The notes under the pieces were generated by a model. The model ran no database searches. It was given only the letters and a program-made list of their open reading frames with translations, and was not told the origin of the DNA. DNA of 64,000 nucleotides. Source: Pseudobdellovibrionaceae bacterium (GTDB taxonomy: Bacteria > Bdellovibrionota > FAC87 > UBA2466 > JACKAF01). The DNA lies in assembly GCA_020635235.1 (NCBI GenBank), contig JACKAF010000004.1:186001-250000 (forward strand). Reading direction: 5' to 3'. This document shows, in pieces, positions 16,924 through 24,863 of the stretch. A program made the position numbers and the translations under genes. The number at the start of each line of letters is the position of its first letter. Positions within the stretch are counted from its first letter, which is position 1.

Positions 16924-18018
16924 GTGCAGAGCTACTACTATCGGCCCATCCCACACGTCTTGTTTTGCCTAGTCTTTGGATTCGGTTTCGTTAGCAAAGC
17001 CGATTTTGAGATCTATTTGAAAGACACCAATAGGATTCCGCTTTACGCCCAGCAAACAAGCTATTGGTGTGGAGCGGGTGCCGGTCAGATGACCCTTGAG
17101 GGCTTTCCGGATGATGTGAACTACAGCTACGCGCAAAAAGCGGTCTGGGATGAGATCCAGAAGTACAAGGTGGAACAGGGTTGGTATGCCGATCCCGATG
17201 GGTTGAAGGGGGCGCTTGCGCAGCTCGGTAAGGATAGCCATTGGGAAGCCACTTGCGCTAAGACGCGAGACGCGATCACGCGCCTTACCATCGACGGAAT
17301 GTACATGGGTAAATTCCCTGTCCCGGTTTTGGTATACGGACACGCCCACTGGGTGGTTGTGATTGGCGCAACTCTTGAAGAGCACCCCATGATGTCGATG
17401 GTGTTGAAACTAAAGACCATTGAGGCGCACGATCCGTGGGAGGCGCAACACGTGCTGGTGAGTGGAGAGGCTTGGCTCAAAAAATATTGGAATGAAACGG
17501 GAGGTTCAGGGAAGTGGGGAAACTGCTATGTAGCAGTGCATGAAGTGGAAGCGCGGAAGAAGAGCCTTTTAGCCGGTATGAAAATTGTAACCGAGAAACA
17601 ACCTACAGACGGCTCGGCTATTTCCCCCGATCTGGCTCTCACTAAAGCCAAAGCTTACTTGACTCAGATCACAAAGGAACGCCCTGCCTTCAAAGATTTG
17701 TCCGATGGATTTCTTTTTGATCCAATGCTTGTGACACATGAAAACGGGAATTACTACCTAGTCCCGGTCGGCAAGAAAAAGAACGGCGAGAGCCTGGGGG
17801 CGGTGATGGTGAACGCCTACTCGGGCGCGTGGGAAGGGCTCAGCCTATTTCAAAAGCCGCTTCGTTACCGCAAACAAAAGCAACAGGGGCAGTGGGTATT
17901 TTATCCTAGTGAAGAATCTCGCTCACCCTTTCACCCCGTCTACCAGACCGCCAAGAGCTACGTCGATCTCGACGGCAAGGTGTCGAGCGAACTCCATGAG
18001 CTAGGGCGCGGAAACTGA
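16924..18018 (+). CDS. Exported papain-like (C39-like) cysteine peptidase domain protein
   Basis: The product is 364 residues from GTG 16924, right after GGGGGAAG. The start at 16837 would place 29 extra residues before the leader. After a hydrophobic leader (HVLFCLVFGFGFVSKA), residues 40-175 carry a C39/papain-like site: QQTSYWCGAGAGQMTL (Gln43/44, Cys49), YGHAHWVVVIG (His142) and EAHDPW (Asp170). The pattern Q-x(4)-WCGAA is typical of Peptidase_C39-like_2 proteins. The C-terminal half (about 215-364) is a separate beta-rich domain (YYLVPVGKKKNGESLGAVM, SGAWEGLSLF) of unknown type. It acts outside the cytoplasm as a protease or as an inactive relative. Confidence 0.7.
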   Translation: MQSYYYRPIPHVLFCLVFGFGFVSKADFEIYLKDTNRIPLYAQQTSYWCGAGAGQMTLEGFPDDVNYSYAQKAVWDEIQKYKVEQGWYADPDGLKGALAQLGKDSHWEATCAKTRDAITRLTIDGMYMGKFPVPVLVYGHAHWVVVIGATLEEHPMMSMVLKLKTIEAHDPWEAQHVLVSGEAWLKKYWNETGGSGKWGNCYVAVHEVEARKKSLLAGMKIVTEKQPTDGSAISPDLALTKAKAYLTQITKERPAFKDLSDGFLFDPMLVTHENGNYYLVPVGKKKNGESLGAVMVNAYSGAWEGLSLFQKPLRYRKQKQQGQWVFYPSEESRSPFHPVYQTAKSYVDLDGKVSSELHELGRGN

Positions 18019-18023
18019 TGGAC

Positions 18024-18917
18024 CTAGGGCCGTCGCCGCATTCGATGCGGGATGTGAAAGCGGTTGTAGCCGTACTTCGAAGCGATAAATGGCTGCTCGT
18101 TAGATTTCATGCGAATTTCAGCAAAAGGAACTTCCGTCCCATCTTTCAATACGAAAATAAGATCAAACAGCTTTCCGTCCACTCCGAAATAATTCGCAAA
18201 TTCGAGAGCCATGTGTTTGCCCGTCAGAAAACGCGTTTCCTCGCGGACGGCTTCAGGGGCGCGGAGTACAAGATAGTCGGCGTCCCGAATAGCATCGACA
18301 TTGGCCCCAGCCCTTTCCAGGCGTGCAATCAAGTGATCAATTGCAAGATGCAACGGTGAGTTCATAAATAAGGACAAGCCGTTTGCAACCTGCCTTAACA
18401 TAAAGCTCGGACGCGGAAGTTTGGTTTTGAAATCGTGTGCAAAAAACCGCAGATCATCCATCGGATCCAGTTGGGGGATGGTGTGTATGCCTACGGGATC
18501 TCTTCCTTGCTCATATAGCATGAACGCGTAGCCGGGTAGATACTTCCCGCCCATCGGCGGTGCGCCCAAAGACAAGCGGCCCATGCCGTCTATCTCGATG
18601 CCGTCCAATGTACGCAAGACGTTTGGTGCGCTCGTGCCGATCGCGTGAAACAAATTCCAACCCGGAAGCACATTGATCCACCACCTGGATTCAGACTCGG
18701 AGTTGGTATAGGTCTGTAGCATTTGAAGCGGAAAACTCATGGCCGACACGGCCTGCATGCAGCCGGATTCAAAATAGCTGGGCGGATTTTCAAAGCGTGT
18801 CGCCTGCATCCGCTGGTATTGGTAGGCCTGCTGCTCGCTAGTAGACCAATTGATGTCCACTTTCGCGTACAGGGGGAGAGCCAAGACTAGCGTTAAGAAC
18901 CACAGAGTAGACCGCAT
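18024..18917 (-). CDS. Secreted protein of unknown function, about 300 residues
   Basis: The product is 297 residues from ATG 18917, just after AGGAGGTTTT; the longer frame to 19106 would place 63 basic residues before the signal peptide and overlaps the divergent gene. A signal peptide (MRSTLWFLTLVLALPLYA) is clear. The mature part starts with KVDINWSTSEQQAYQYQRMQ and contains LPGWNLFHAIGTS and LIARLERAGANVDAIRDADY. It has no recognised motif and few cysteines, and ends in basic MRRRP. It converges with the C39-like gene, with only 5 bp between stop codons. Confidence 0.7.
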   Translation of the reverse strand: MRSTLWFLTLVLALPLYAKVDINWSTSEQQAYQYQRMQATRFENPPSYFESGCMQAVSAMSFPLQMLQTYTNSESESRWWINVLPGWNLFHAIGTSAPNVLRTLDGIEIDGMGRLSLGAPPMGGKYLPGYAFMLYEQGRDPVGIHTIPQLDPMDDLRFFAHDFKTKLPRPSFMLRQVANGLSLFMNSPLHLAIDHLIARLERAGANVDAIRDADYLVLRAPEAVREETRFLTGKHMALEFANYFGVDGKLFDLIFVLKDGTEVPFAEIRMKSNEQPFIASKYGYNRFHIPHRMRRRP

Positions 18918-19031
18918 AAAACCTCCTGTGTTTAACTCATCTGCGCGACGCGCGAAGTCAACCTGAGGCGCTTTTTTGGCGCCGCAGGAGAGCGGAGTGA
19001 GAGGGTTTCGAAAATGCGCTAGTATTAATAA

Positions 19032-19628
19032 ATGAACCTTCTTCGCGCTTTTATCTGGGGCTTTGCGCTTGCGGCGGTTTTCTTGTTTTTCCCCCGTCCA
19101 GGGCATGCCGAGACCGTTTTTTCTCCTCTCTGGCCAGACACCATTGGGGACACAGAGGATCCCAATTTTGTGGGAAGCCCTGAGCTATTGAAAATGCGAA
19201 GCCAGATCAAAGCGTGCTCAAAGACGGTGGATCCCTGTGTGCGGCTCGCTTACGATACAATCCAAGTCACATCCGTCGAACCCAAACTAGAAGAATGCAA
19301 GGAAACCGAAGAAGCGGATTTTCAGTCGCTATGGAAGACTCTATCCCCGTGCTACAAGAAAATTCAGGATACCGCGAATGTAGCGCTCGCGGCGGCGAGA
19401 CTTAAGTGCGTGAATACTTGCAATGCGTGCGTCCACAAACTAGTTGGCCAACAGAGCGAATACCCTATTTGCAACCCGACTATTCCCTATCTTTTTCAAA
19501 TCTCGGGCTACGACAAGAGCATTAAAAGCTTCCAGTCCGATCTCAAAAATCGCGTTGTTACACCCGGAGAAGCGTCTCAGCCTGATACTCGCGAACGGGA
19601 TGGGATAAAAACTCCGACGCACAAATGA
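19032..19628 (+). CDS. Secreted cysteine-rich protein of unknown function
   Basis: The product is 198 residues. A signal peptide (FIWGFALAAVFLFFPRPGHA, cut before ETV) precedes a mature part with nine cysteines in short helical pairs (KACSKTVDPCVRLAY, LEECKETEE, LSPCYKKIQD, LKCVNTCNACVHKL, YPICNP). Paired CxxC and CxxxxxC spacings suggest disulfide-linked helices, as in several periplasmic four-helix proteins, but no named family fits. The Shine-Dalgarno is weak. The start is 115 bp from the divergent gene start at 18917. Confidence 0.68.
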   Translation: MNLLRAFIWGFALAAVFLFFPRPGHAETVFSPLWPDTIGDTEDPNFVGSPELLKMRSQIKACSKTVDPCVRLAYDTIQVTSVEPKLEECKETEEADFQSLWKTLSPCYKKIQDTANVALAAARLKCVNTCNACVHKLVGQQSEYPICNPTIPYLFQISGYDKSIKSFQSDLKNRVVTPGEASQPDTRERDGIKTPTHK

Positions 19629-19665
19629 TGAGTTTTTACCGGATAGAAGAGGGTACCCTTATTGC

Positions 19666-20241
19666 CTACCGAGGCGATTTTTGATCGTCTTGTGTCCCGA
19701 AGATCTTGTCCGGCCCTGCGGAAACCAGTTCATAATTCTTTGCACCCGTGGGGCTGAATCGAAAAGGGGTTCCCCAAGCGTCGATCAGATCGCCTCGCCG
19801 TAAGTAGGGTCCGTTCCAATCTCCACCGGGATTTTCAAAGAGATCTTCAAGTCTGGACGGAAGCCTTTGAACGGCATGGTAGTGCATCAAGAGGGCGGAC
19901 TTTATCCTCATTTGCCGGCTGCCTGTTTCCATCTCGGCAGCCTGCGATTCGTATTTGGTATTCTCTTTGTTCAACTCATCTTGGGCTTTTTGATAGAATT
20001 CCTGAAACTCTGTTTTCAAACCAGCGCGAAGCCTTTGCTTTTCTTCAGGGGTGCAGGCGGGAACTTTTTCGATACAGGCAATGATTTTAGCCTGATACTT
20101 CGATAACGGAAGAATACTCTCTCCCGATTTTACGAGTCCTTTTTTGCATTTTTCTTCCAGTGAGTATTTGCACTCGTCGCTCAGATCCTCAGCGGCAAAG
20201 AGTGTGGTGCAGATGAAAAGGAAGGCAAATAGTCGAAACAT
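19666..20241 (-). CDS. Exported protein with C-terminal GspG (type II pseudopilin)-like domain
   Basis: The product is 191 residues. A Sec signal peptide (MFRLFAFLFICTTLFAA) is followed by a Cys-containing helical part with a Glu/Lys-rich coiled coil (about 70-110). Residues 115-191 then resemble the globular domain of the major pseudopilin GspG: LPSRLEDLFENPGGDWNGPYL, LIDAWGTPFRFSP and the calcium-site-like tail LVSAGPDKIFGTQDD. In GspG this domain sits on the hydrophobic pilin helix; here that helix is replaced by a cleavable signal and coiled coil, so the protein cannot join a pseudopilus in the usual way. It is the last gene of a three-gene minus-strand operon with those at 20271 and 21513. 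Confidence 0.68.
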   Translation of the reverse strand: MFRLFAFLFICTTLFAAEDLSDECKYSLEEKCKKGLVKSGESILPLSKYQAKIIACIEKVPACTPEEKQRLRAGLKTEFQEFYQKAQDELNKENTKYESQAAEMETGSRQMRIKSALLMHYHAVQRLPSRLEDLFENPGGDWNGPYLRRGDLIDAWGTPFRFSPTGAKNYELVSAGPDKIFGTQDDQKSPR

Positions 20242-20270
20242 TGCTTACCTGCTGGAATGGTCCAAATTCA

Positions 20271-21491
20271 CTAAGCTGCCTGGTCGAATTTGAGGCGCTC
20301 GCGGGTCCCGTACCAATCGGACTCCAATAGATCCTTCATTATTCCCAAGGCATCATTTCCGGTCCCTTGGCTCAAGCGAAGACTCAAGCCTTCGTATTCA
20401 CCAAGAACTAGCGACGCGTAGGTAAGACAGCGACTTCGCGTTAACCACCTCGCCAAGCACGCGAGGGCCAGCAATTCGCGCTCGATTGTGGAAAATCTGC
20501 CTAGTTCCGTCATTATTCTTTCCACTTGCCCAAGCCGACGCAAAAAGGGGATGTCGTAGTCATAGAGGTCCTTCAGCAAGCGCGCCAACTGAGCAAGAGC
20601 GCGGAATTGGCGCTTCCCGCTTCTTATCGCTCCCCCTAGTTGGGCGACTGTTTTGAAACGTCCTAACCATTGTCGGTCTTTCACTGCACGGCTCCATAAA
20701 AAGGCATCTAGGAAAAAACCAGGGTGGTTGTGAGATCCTGATTTTCGCACGAGCGAGATTATTTTTCTGAGATCCCCGCTCGTTCTCAAGTCTACTAAAT
20801 GCGCCTCCCACTCGAGTTCTCTCAAGTGACTGGATTCCAGACCGCTCCACTCCCGCGTGTGAGCAATCAAGGCCTTTGCCTCGTCCAGACGGTTTGCCAG
20901 GCGAAGGAGTCGAATTCGTTGTACACGGGCGCGGAAGCGGTTCGCGAGATTTAGGGGACCTGTCTCAGCGGCAGCAAAAAACTCCAAAGCCAGACGCGAT
21001 TGCGCTACCCGAAACGCCCGAATACCTGAGGACAAAGATTGCAGGTCATAGTTTTCTTGTGATTTCAGGCTGACAAACTGAAACGCCATCTGCTGCTGAC
21101 ACAAAGATCGCCAAAGGTTTCCTCGTGCCCAGGAAAGCTGGCTTACGAGCAAGTAGGCGTCCCGGTAAAGGAACGAAAGCGCGGAACCCCGAGGAACGAG
21201 TTTTTGCGTTTCAAGCAATGCAAGCAATATCGACTCGAGCTTGCGAACGGTATCTCGATGAAAGAGAGGACCTTTAGTCTGGTAGCTCAAGGCGTAAAAA
21301 GTGTAAACAAAAAGGTAGATCTCTGCGTTGTCTGCGGAACTCCGCTCATATTCTGAAATTTTAGAGGTAAGATGTTTGCGAAGTCTCAACCGATCTGAAA
21401 TTTCACTAAGTTCCCTTTTGATGGCTGCGCGCGCTCTATCCATCTCAAGACGGCGCCATGGCTTGGTTTTTGAGCGCTCCATCTGATCCAT
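20271..21491 (-). CDS. All-helical repeat protein of unknown function, cytoplasmic
   Basis: The product is 406 residues without signal peptide or membrane segment. It is almost entirely alpha-helical and rich in Leu, Arg and Ala, with TPR-like helix pairs (LSWARGNLWRSLCQQQMAF, RVQRIRLLRLANRLDEAKAL, ALAQLARLLKDLYDYDIPFL). The pattern suggests a solenoid scaffold such as those that bind partners in bacterial regulation, but no consensus TPR can be called with certainty. ATG 21482 (residue 4), nine bases after GGAG, may be the true start. It lies 21 bp after the LamG lipoprotein gene and 29 bp before the GspG-like gene, so all three should be co-transcribed. Confidence 0.65.
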   Translation of the reverse strand: MDQMERSKTKPWRRLEMDRARAAIKRELSEISDRLRLRKHLTSKISEYERSSADNAEIYLFVYTFYALSYQTKGPLFHRDTVRKLESILLALLETQKLVPRGSALSFLYRDAYLLVSQLSWARGNLWRSLCQQQMAFQFVSLKSQENYDLQSLSSGIRAFRVAQSRLALEFFAAAETGPLNLANRFRARVQRIRLLRLANRLDEAKALIAHTREWSGLESSHLRELEWEAHLVDLRTSGDLRKIISLVRKSGSHNHPGFFLDAFLWSRAVKDRQWLGRFKTVAQLGGAIRSGKRQFRALAQLARLLKDLYDYDIPFLRRLGQVERIMTELGRFSTIERELLALACLARWLTRSRCLTYASLVLGEYEGLSLRLSQGTGNDALGIMKDLLESDWYGTRERLKFDQAA

Positions 21492-21512
21492 CTCCAGGTT
21501 TGTACCGTTGAA

Positions 21513-22706
21513 TTATTTTTGCCTTTGATAGATGTTCGTGATCTCTACTTCACTCAGTTCGCGCGTCCAATAAGCAAACTCATCCAGATCCCCAAACCAG
21601 CCCGATCCCAACGCAAAGTCTAAGTTGTTCGGAGCCCAGGGAACGGGGCCCGGAATGTCGATTCTTTGCCCGTTGAAATACACGCGGTACCGTGTATCCG
21701 AGACTGACCAGGTGAATGCGACGTGGTTCCAGCTTCCTAGCGCACTGGTACCAATATCAAATTCCTGTGTGGGTTGGGCGTAATCATTAAATTGAATCCG
21801 GAATTTTTCCCAAGGACCATCGTAGTGTATTTGCATCCCTGTATTACCATTGTCGTGATGTATGCTCGAGAAGATCGTGTATATGCCGGTGCTTGCCTCT
21901 GTGAGTCGGGCCCATATTGAGATAGTGCCCGATGTCTCGAAGTGCGTAAGCGGTACGGAGAGCAAATTGTCCACTGAGCCGTCGAAAGAGAGTCCCCGTG
22001 ATAGGCGGCCGGCTACAGTGTAATTTAACGCGTTGGGTGCGTGTAGAGTTGCGTCTAGTCCGTTTAGTGAGCTGTCCTGTATGGCGGACATGTGGGTCAT
22101 TCCAAAATCATTCAAGTGGTATAGAACTATATTGGAGGTCATGTCTAACCAAGGACTAGTTGCTGAGGGGGAGGGTAACTCTACCTCGGCTGTTCTATAG
22201 AGTGTAAAGACAGCTGCGGGTGTCTCCAAATCTGCAACGGCGGCGGACGGATATGAAGTCGAATAAGAGGAAACGCGAATCGAATCCGTGGAGGGCTGGG
22301 TCGGGTGTACGCTCACGACAAGAAAACCGCTCTCCCTGGGAATCGACGCACTAAAGCCACCTGCTACTACTTGGTGCGCGGATCCGCGTTGGCTCCCGGA
22401 TAAAGTTACGGTGCCGCTTGCGCTGGCTTCAATGTCTTGCTGCACCTGCTCTGCGGAAAGTACGTGAATCGACGCGTAGACCGACGGGTTTCCGTAGGTT
22501 TCTACCGCCCCAGTTTCTGCAGTGACACGAATTTCAGTCGTGTCTACCTCCACGGAAAGCTTGGCGACATCCAAGGTCGGCGCGAATATCCATGATGGAA
22601 TTTCCTCAAGCTCGTCTTGCGGTCCGCTGCGTTTATGGCATGCGCTGAACGCCACGAGCGTTGTGAGCAGTAAAAAGAGCGTAATTTTTCGAAATTTATG
22701 CGTCAT
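21513..22706 (-). CDS. Lipoprotein with C-terminal LamG/concanavalin-like domain
   Basis: The product is 397 residues from ATG 22706. A lipoprotein signal (FRKITLFLLLTTLVAFSAC, lipid-carrying Cys23) is followed by a Ser/Thr-rich beta region (about 40-190). Residues 200-397 form a LamG-type jellyroll: DSSLNGLDATLHAPNALNYT, GRLSRGLSFDGSVDNLLSVP, GTISIWARL, GSWNHVAFTWSVSDTRYRVY, FNGQRIDIPGPVPW and GDLDEFAYWTRELSEVEI. Such domains bind sugars or proteins, often in surface adhesins. The last helix (LSEVEITNIY) is the usual end of the LamG_3 fold. It heads the minus-strand operon opposite the pilin-like operon, which hints at a shared surface role. Confidence 0.82.
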   Translation of the reverse strand: MTHKFRKITLFLLLTTLVAFSACHKRSGPQDELEEIPSWIFAPTLDVAKLSVEVDTTEIRVTAETGAVETYGNPSVYASIHVLSAEQVQQDIEASASGTVTLSGSQRGSAHQVVAGGFSASIPRESGFLVVSVHPTQPSTDSIRVSSYSTSYPSAAVADLETPAAVFTLYRTAEVELPSPSATSPWLDMTSNIVLYHLNDFGMTHMSAIQDSSLNGLDATLHAPNALNYTVAGRLSRGLSFDGSVDNLLSVPLTHFETSGTISIWARLTEASTGIYTIFSSIHHDNGNTGMQIHYDGPWEKFRIQFNDYAQPTQEFDIGTSALGSWNHVAFTWSVSDTRYRVYFNGQRIDIPGPVPWAPNNLDFALGSGWFGDLDEFAYWTRELSEVEITNIYQRQK

Positions 22707-23124
22707 CAAGACTCTCAGTCAACGGTCCACAAGATTCATCTAGGAAAATGAATTCTTAGTATATGGGAAGATGATGAAGCGATTGTGAAGGCTCCGACAC
22801 ATCCCGCCACGTAATCCGCCCGATTCCCACCGCATGGAAGAGTCTAATAAATACAGGCATATATGCGACAGGGGGGTGCCAATGGTGCCAAATGAGGCCT
22901 GCCTAAAGTGTAGCAACGTTCCAAGTTATCAAATTAACACCCCAAAGTGCGCTGTTTCGGTCTGGTTCGGAAATTTTTTGACGGCCGACGTAAGGTCACT
23001 CCCGTGCCGAGCAAGGCCAAAGCGTCTAAATCGAGTTCGTTTTGGGTGCGGTACGCGCGTTGCAGTTTCATTCGATCGTAGTATTCGCATCTCAATATAG
23101 GAACGTTTAATGCGGAGGTACCCC
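22707..23124. other. Divergent intergenic region, about 420 bp
   Basis: This stretch separates the starts of two divergent operons (LamG lipoprotein and pilin-like genes). It holds no credible gene; short frames here lack Shine-Dalgarno sequences and coding character. It must contain both promoters, but I see no convincing -35/-10 pair. Runs such as GACAGGGGGGTGCCAATGGTGCC are not palindromic. Confidence 0.5.
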
Positions 23125-23547
23125 ATGGATTCAAGATCCTCGAAGCTTAAAGCGCTGAAGAACCGTCTTGTTGTCATGTATGTTTTGGTATCGACTATGG
23201 GTTGCTTGCATTCCCAGCGATACGCGGACGTTGAGCCTGACTTTACACAGAGGCCATCAATTGAGTTTGAGTTCGCAGCTGCCAAACAACCCTTGTCTTT
23301 GAGAGTTCAGGTGCACCCTGATGGAAGCGACGAGCCTGTGATCGATGAGTCATCCATAATATGGAACAGGGACCATTCGATGCAGAGTGTGCTTCCTTTG
23401 GGGGTGTACAACATAACCGTTGAGCGATTTTCACACTCTGCCATCAGGCCGGAAAAATGGTCGCAGTCGCTTTTCTTGGACTTCTCCCGACCGGTAACGG
23501 TGCGCGTGGGCTCGGAAGGGGTATCCGTCGTAAGACGGAGCTATTAG
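23125..23547 (+). CDS. Small lipoprotein of unknown function
   Basis: The product is 140 residues from ATG 23125, seven bases after GGAGG. The N-terminus has a basic region, a hydrophobic stretch and a lipobox-like LVSTMGC (Cys27), so it is probably a lipoprotein. The mature part is beta-rich (SIEFEFAAAKQPLSLRVQVH, PLGVYNITVERFSHSAIRPE) and resembles a single Ig-like or PEGA-like domain. It is the first gene of the plus-strand pilin-like operon, 41 bp before the next gene. It could act as a pilotin-type or assembly lipoprotein; this is a guess from position only. Confidence 0.65.
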   Translation: MDSRSSKLKALKNRLVVMYVLVSTMGCLHSQRYADVEPDFTQRPSIEFEFAAAKQPLSLRVQVHPDGSDEPVIDESSIIWNRDHSMQSVLPLGVYNITVERFSHSAIRPEKWSQSLFLDFSRPVTVRVGSEGVSVVRRSY

Positions 23548-23588
23548 CTGTCACCAAGTTTTCCTTCTATTCTGTTGGGAGTCTAGTC

Positions 23589-24161
23589 ATGCTTTCTGAA
23601 AGATCACCCAATCAAGCCGGTTATGCGCTGCTTTCGTTGTTAGTTGCCGGATCGATACTTTCTCTTTCCGTGCTGTTTGCGCAGTCAAGTCTTTTGCAGG
23701 TGCGTGTACAACAAGTCCGAGTAAATCGGAGATTGATTGCTCAATCCTATGCTACGGAGTTGATCGAATACTTTCGTTCGATGACCAACGATCTCTTGCT
23801 ATCGTACCTTCGCCGGACGCCGAGTGCGGCAAGTCCCTACAGTCTCTGCCAACGGGTGAATGAGGTTGATCGGCGAACTGGAACGATCCGTTTACCCGAT
23901 CCCTTGGCGAGTCTTCCCCAGTCCGCCACCGATAACCCTGTTTGGGGACTAGCGGCCGCCAATCGCTACTATCAAGTTGAGGTGCTCGATCGCCTTAGCC
24001 TGACACCAGTGAGTGCGGCTTGCGGGCAAAGTCCCTCAAGCTACACGCGAAGGGAAAACGAGTCCTTCTTTGTGACCGTGGGGGTAAGTTGGTTAGATAC
24101 GGACAGAGGTGAATCTCAACCTCACGAGCTGACACTTGGCATGTTTTTGCAGGAGCCCTAA
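23589..24161 (+). CDS. Type IV pilin-like minor pilin (PilV/GspI-like)
   Basis: The product is 190 residues from ATG 23589 behind GGGAG. A short basic/polar leader is followed by a prepilin-peptidase-type site, NQAG/YALLSLLVAGSILSL, and a hydrophobic helix. The usual Glu at +5 is replaced by Ser, as in some minor pilins that cap the fibre. The remainder has the Arg/Gln helix typical of pilins (LQVRVQQVRVNRRLIAQSYA) and a globular part with cysteines. Its stop codon directly abuts the next start. The role is probably priming or tip assembly of a pilus or pseudopilus in the inner membrane and periplasm. Confidence 0.72.
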   Translation: MLSERSPNQAGYALLSLLVAGSILSLSVLFAQSSLLQVRVQQVRVNRRLIAQSYATELIEYFRSMTNDLLLSYLRRTPSAASPYSLCQRVNEVDRRTGTIRLPDPLASLPQSATDNPVWGLAAANRYYQVEVLDRLSLTPVSAACGQSPSSYTRRENESFFVTVGVSWLDTDRGESQPHELTLGMFLQEP

Positions 24162-24863
24162 ATGATTGATGAACGAGGATTCGGATTGTTGGAGCTTATG
24201 ATAGTCACGGCGCTCACGGCCCTTCTGTCGGTGCTTGCTGCCGGAGTGATGGCACCGACTGCTGAACTTAAGGAGGCTATTTTGCAGCGCGGATCCGTGG
24301 AAAGTGAAGTTGTAAGCGCAGCTCAGCACGTCCTAAACGTTGGGAGAGCGGCGGGAAATTCGACCGGTACCGTTGGATGCACAAATACGACTGACACGCT
24401 TACGTGCGACGTGGATTTTAGTCGCTCCTCGATCGACACATCCACGCGTGTGCGCTTCCGTTTCCTGTCAGAAAGGCAAGCGTTGGTTTACGAGCGCCAG
24501 CTATCTGAGGCGCCTGAAGTGTGGGAGACAGAGCGGATGTATCATGGAATCTCTGCCTTCATTCTGTGCGGAGATGCCCAGATGGGTGCGAGTTGCCCGC
24601 TCGCCCCCCAGCTCATGAATCGGGAACATACCGCAAATCTTGGGCCGCAGGTTGCTTTGGCTCCGCCGCTGCCACCCGGTACACTTTCAGCGACGCCTAG
24701 CTCAACCGGTTCCAATAGGTTTTTTCGATTTCGGATGGAAGGATTGCCAGAGCGAGCAGATTTGGGAAAGGCACCACCGTTCGCAGTCCAGTACGCTTTC
24801 TACGTGCGAAACCCCCTGTTCTTAGGTGACGGATCGGTGGTGTATCAATATGGAACGAAATAG
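24162..24863 (+). CDS. Type IV pilin-like minor pilin (PilW/GspJ-like)
   Basis: The product is 233 residues. The N-terminus, MIDERG/FGLLELMIVTALTALL, is a canonical class III prepilin signal: cleavage after Gly6, mature Phe1 and conserved Glu5. The helix continues to about residue 30. A larger globular domain follows (233 residues versus 150-200 for major pilins), as in PilW/GspJ-type minor pilins, with three or four cysteines (TVGCTNTTDTLTCDV, LCGDAQMGASC). It starts on the base after the previous stop and ends overlapping the next gene by 14 bp, so translation is coupled along the operon. Confidence 0.82.
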   Translation: MIDERGFGLLELMIVTALTALLSVLAAGVMAPTAELKEAILQRGSVESEVVSAAQHVLNVGRAAGNSTGTVGCTNTTDTLTCDVDFSRSSIDTSTRVRFRFLSERQALVYERQLSEAPEVWETERMYHGISAFILCGDAQMGASCPLAPQLMNREHTANLGPQVALAPPLPPGTLSATPSSTGSNRFFRFRMEGLPERADLGKAPPFAVQYAFYVRNPLFLGDGSVVYQYGTK

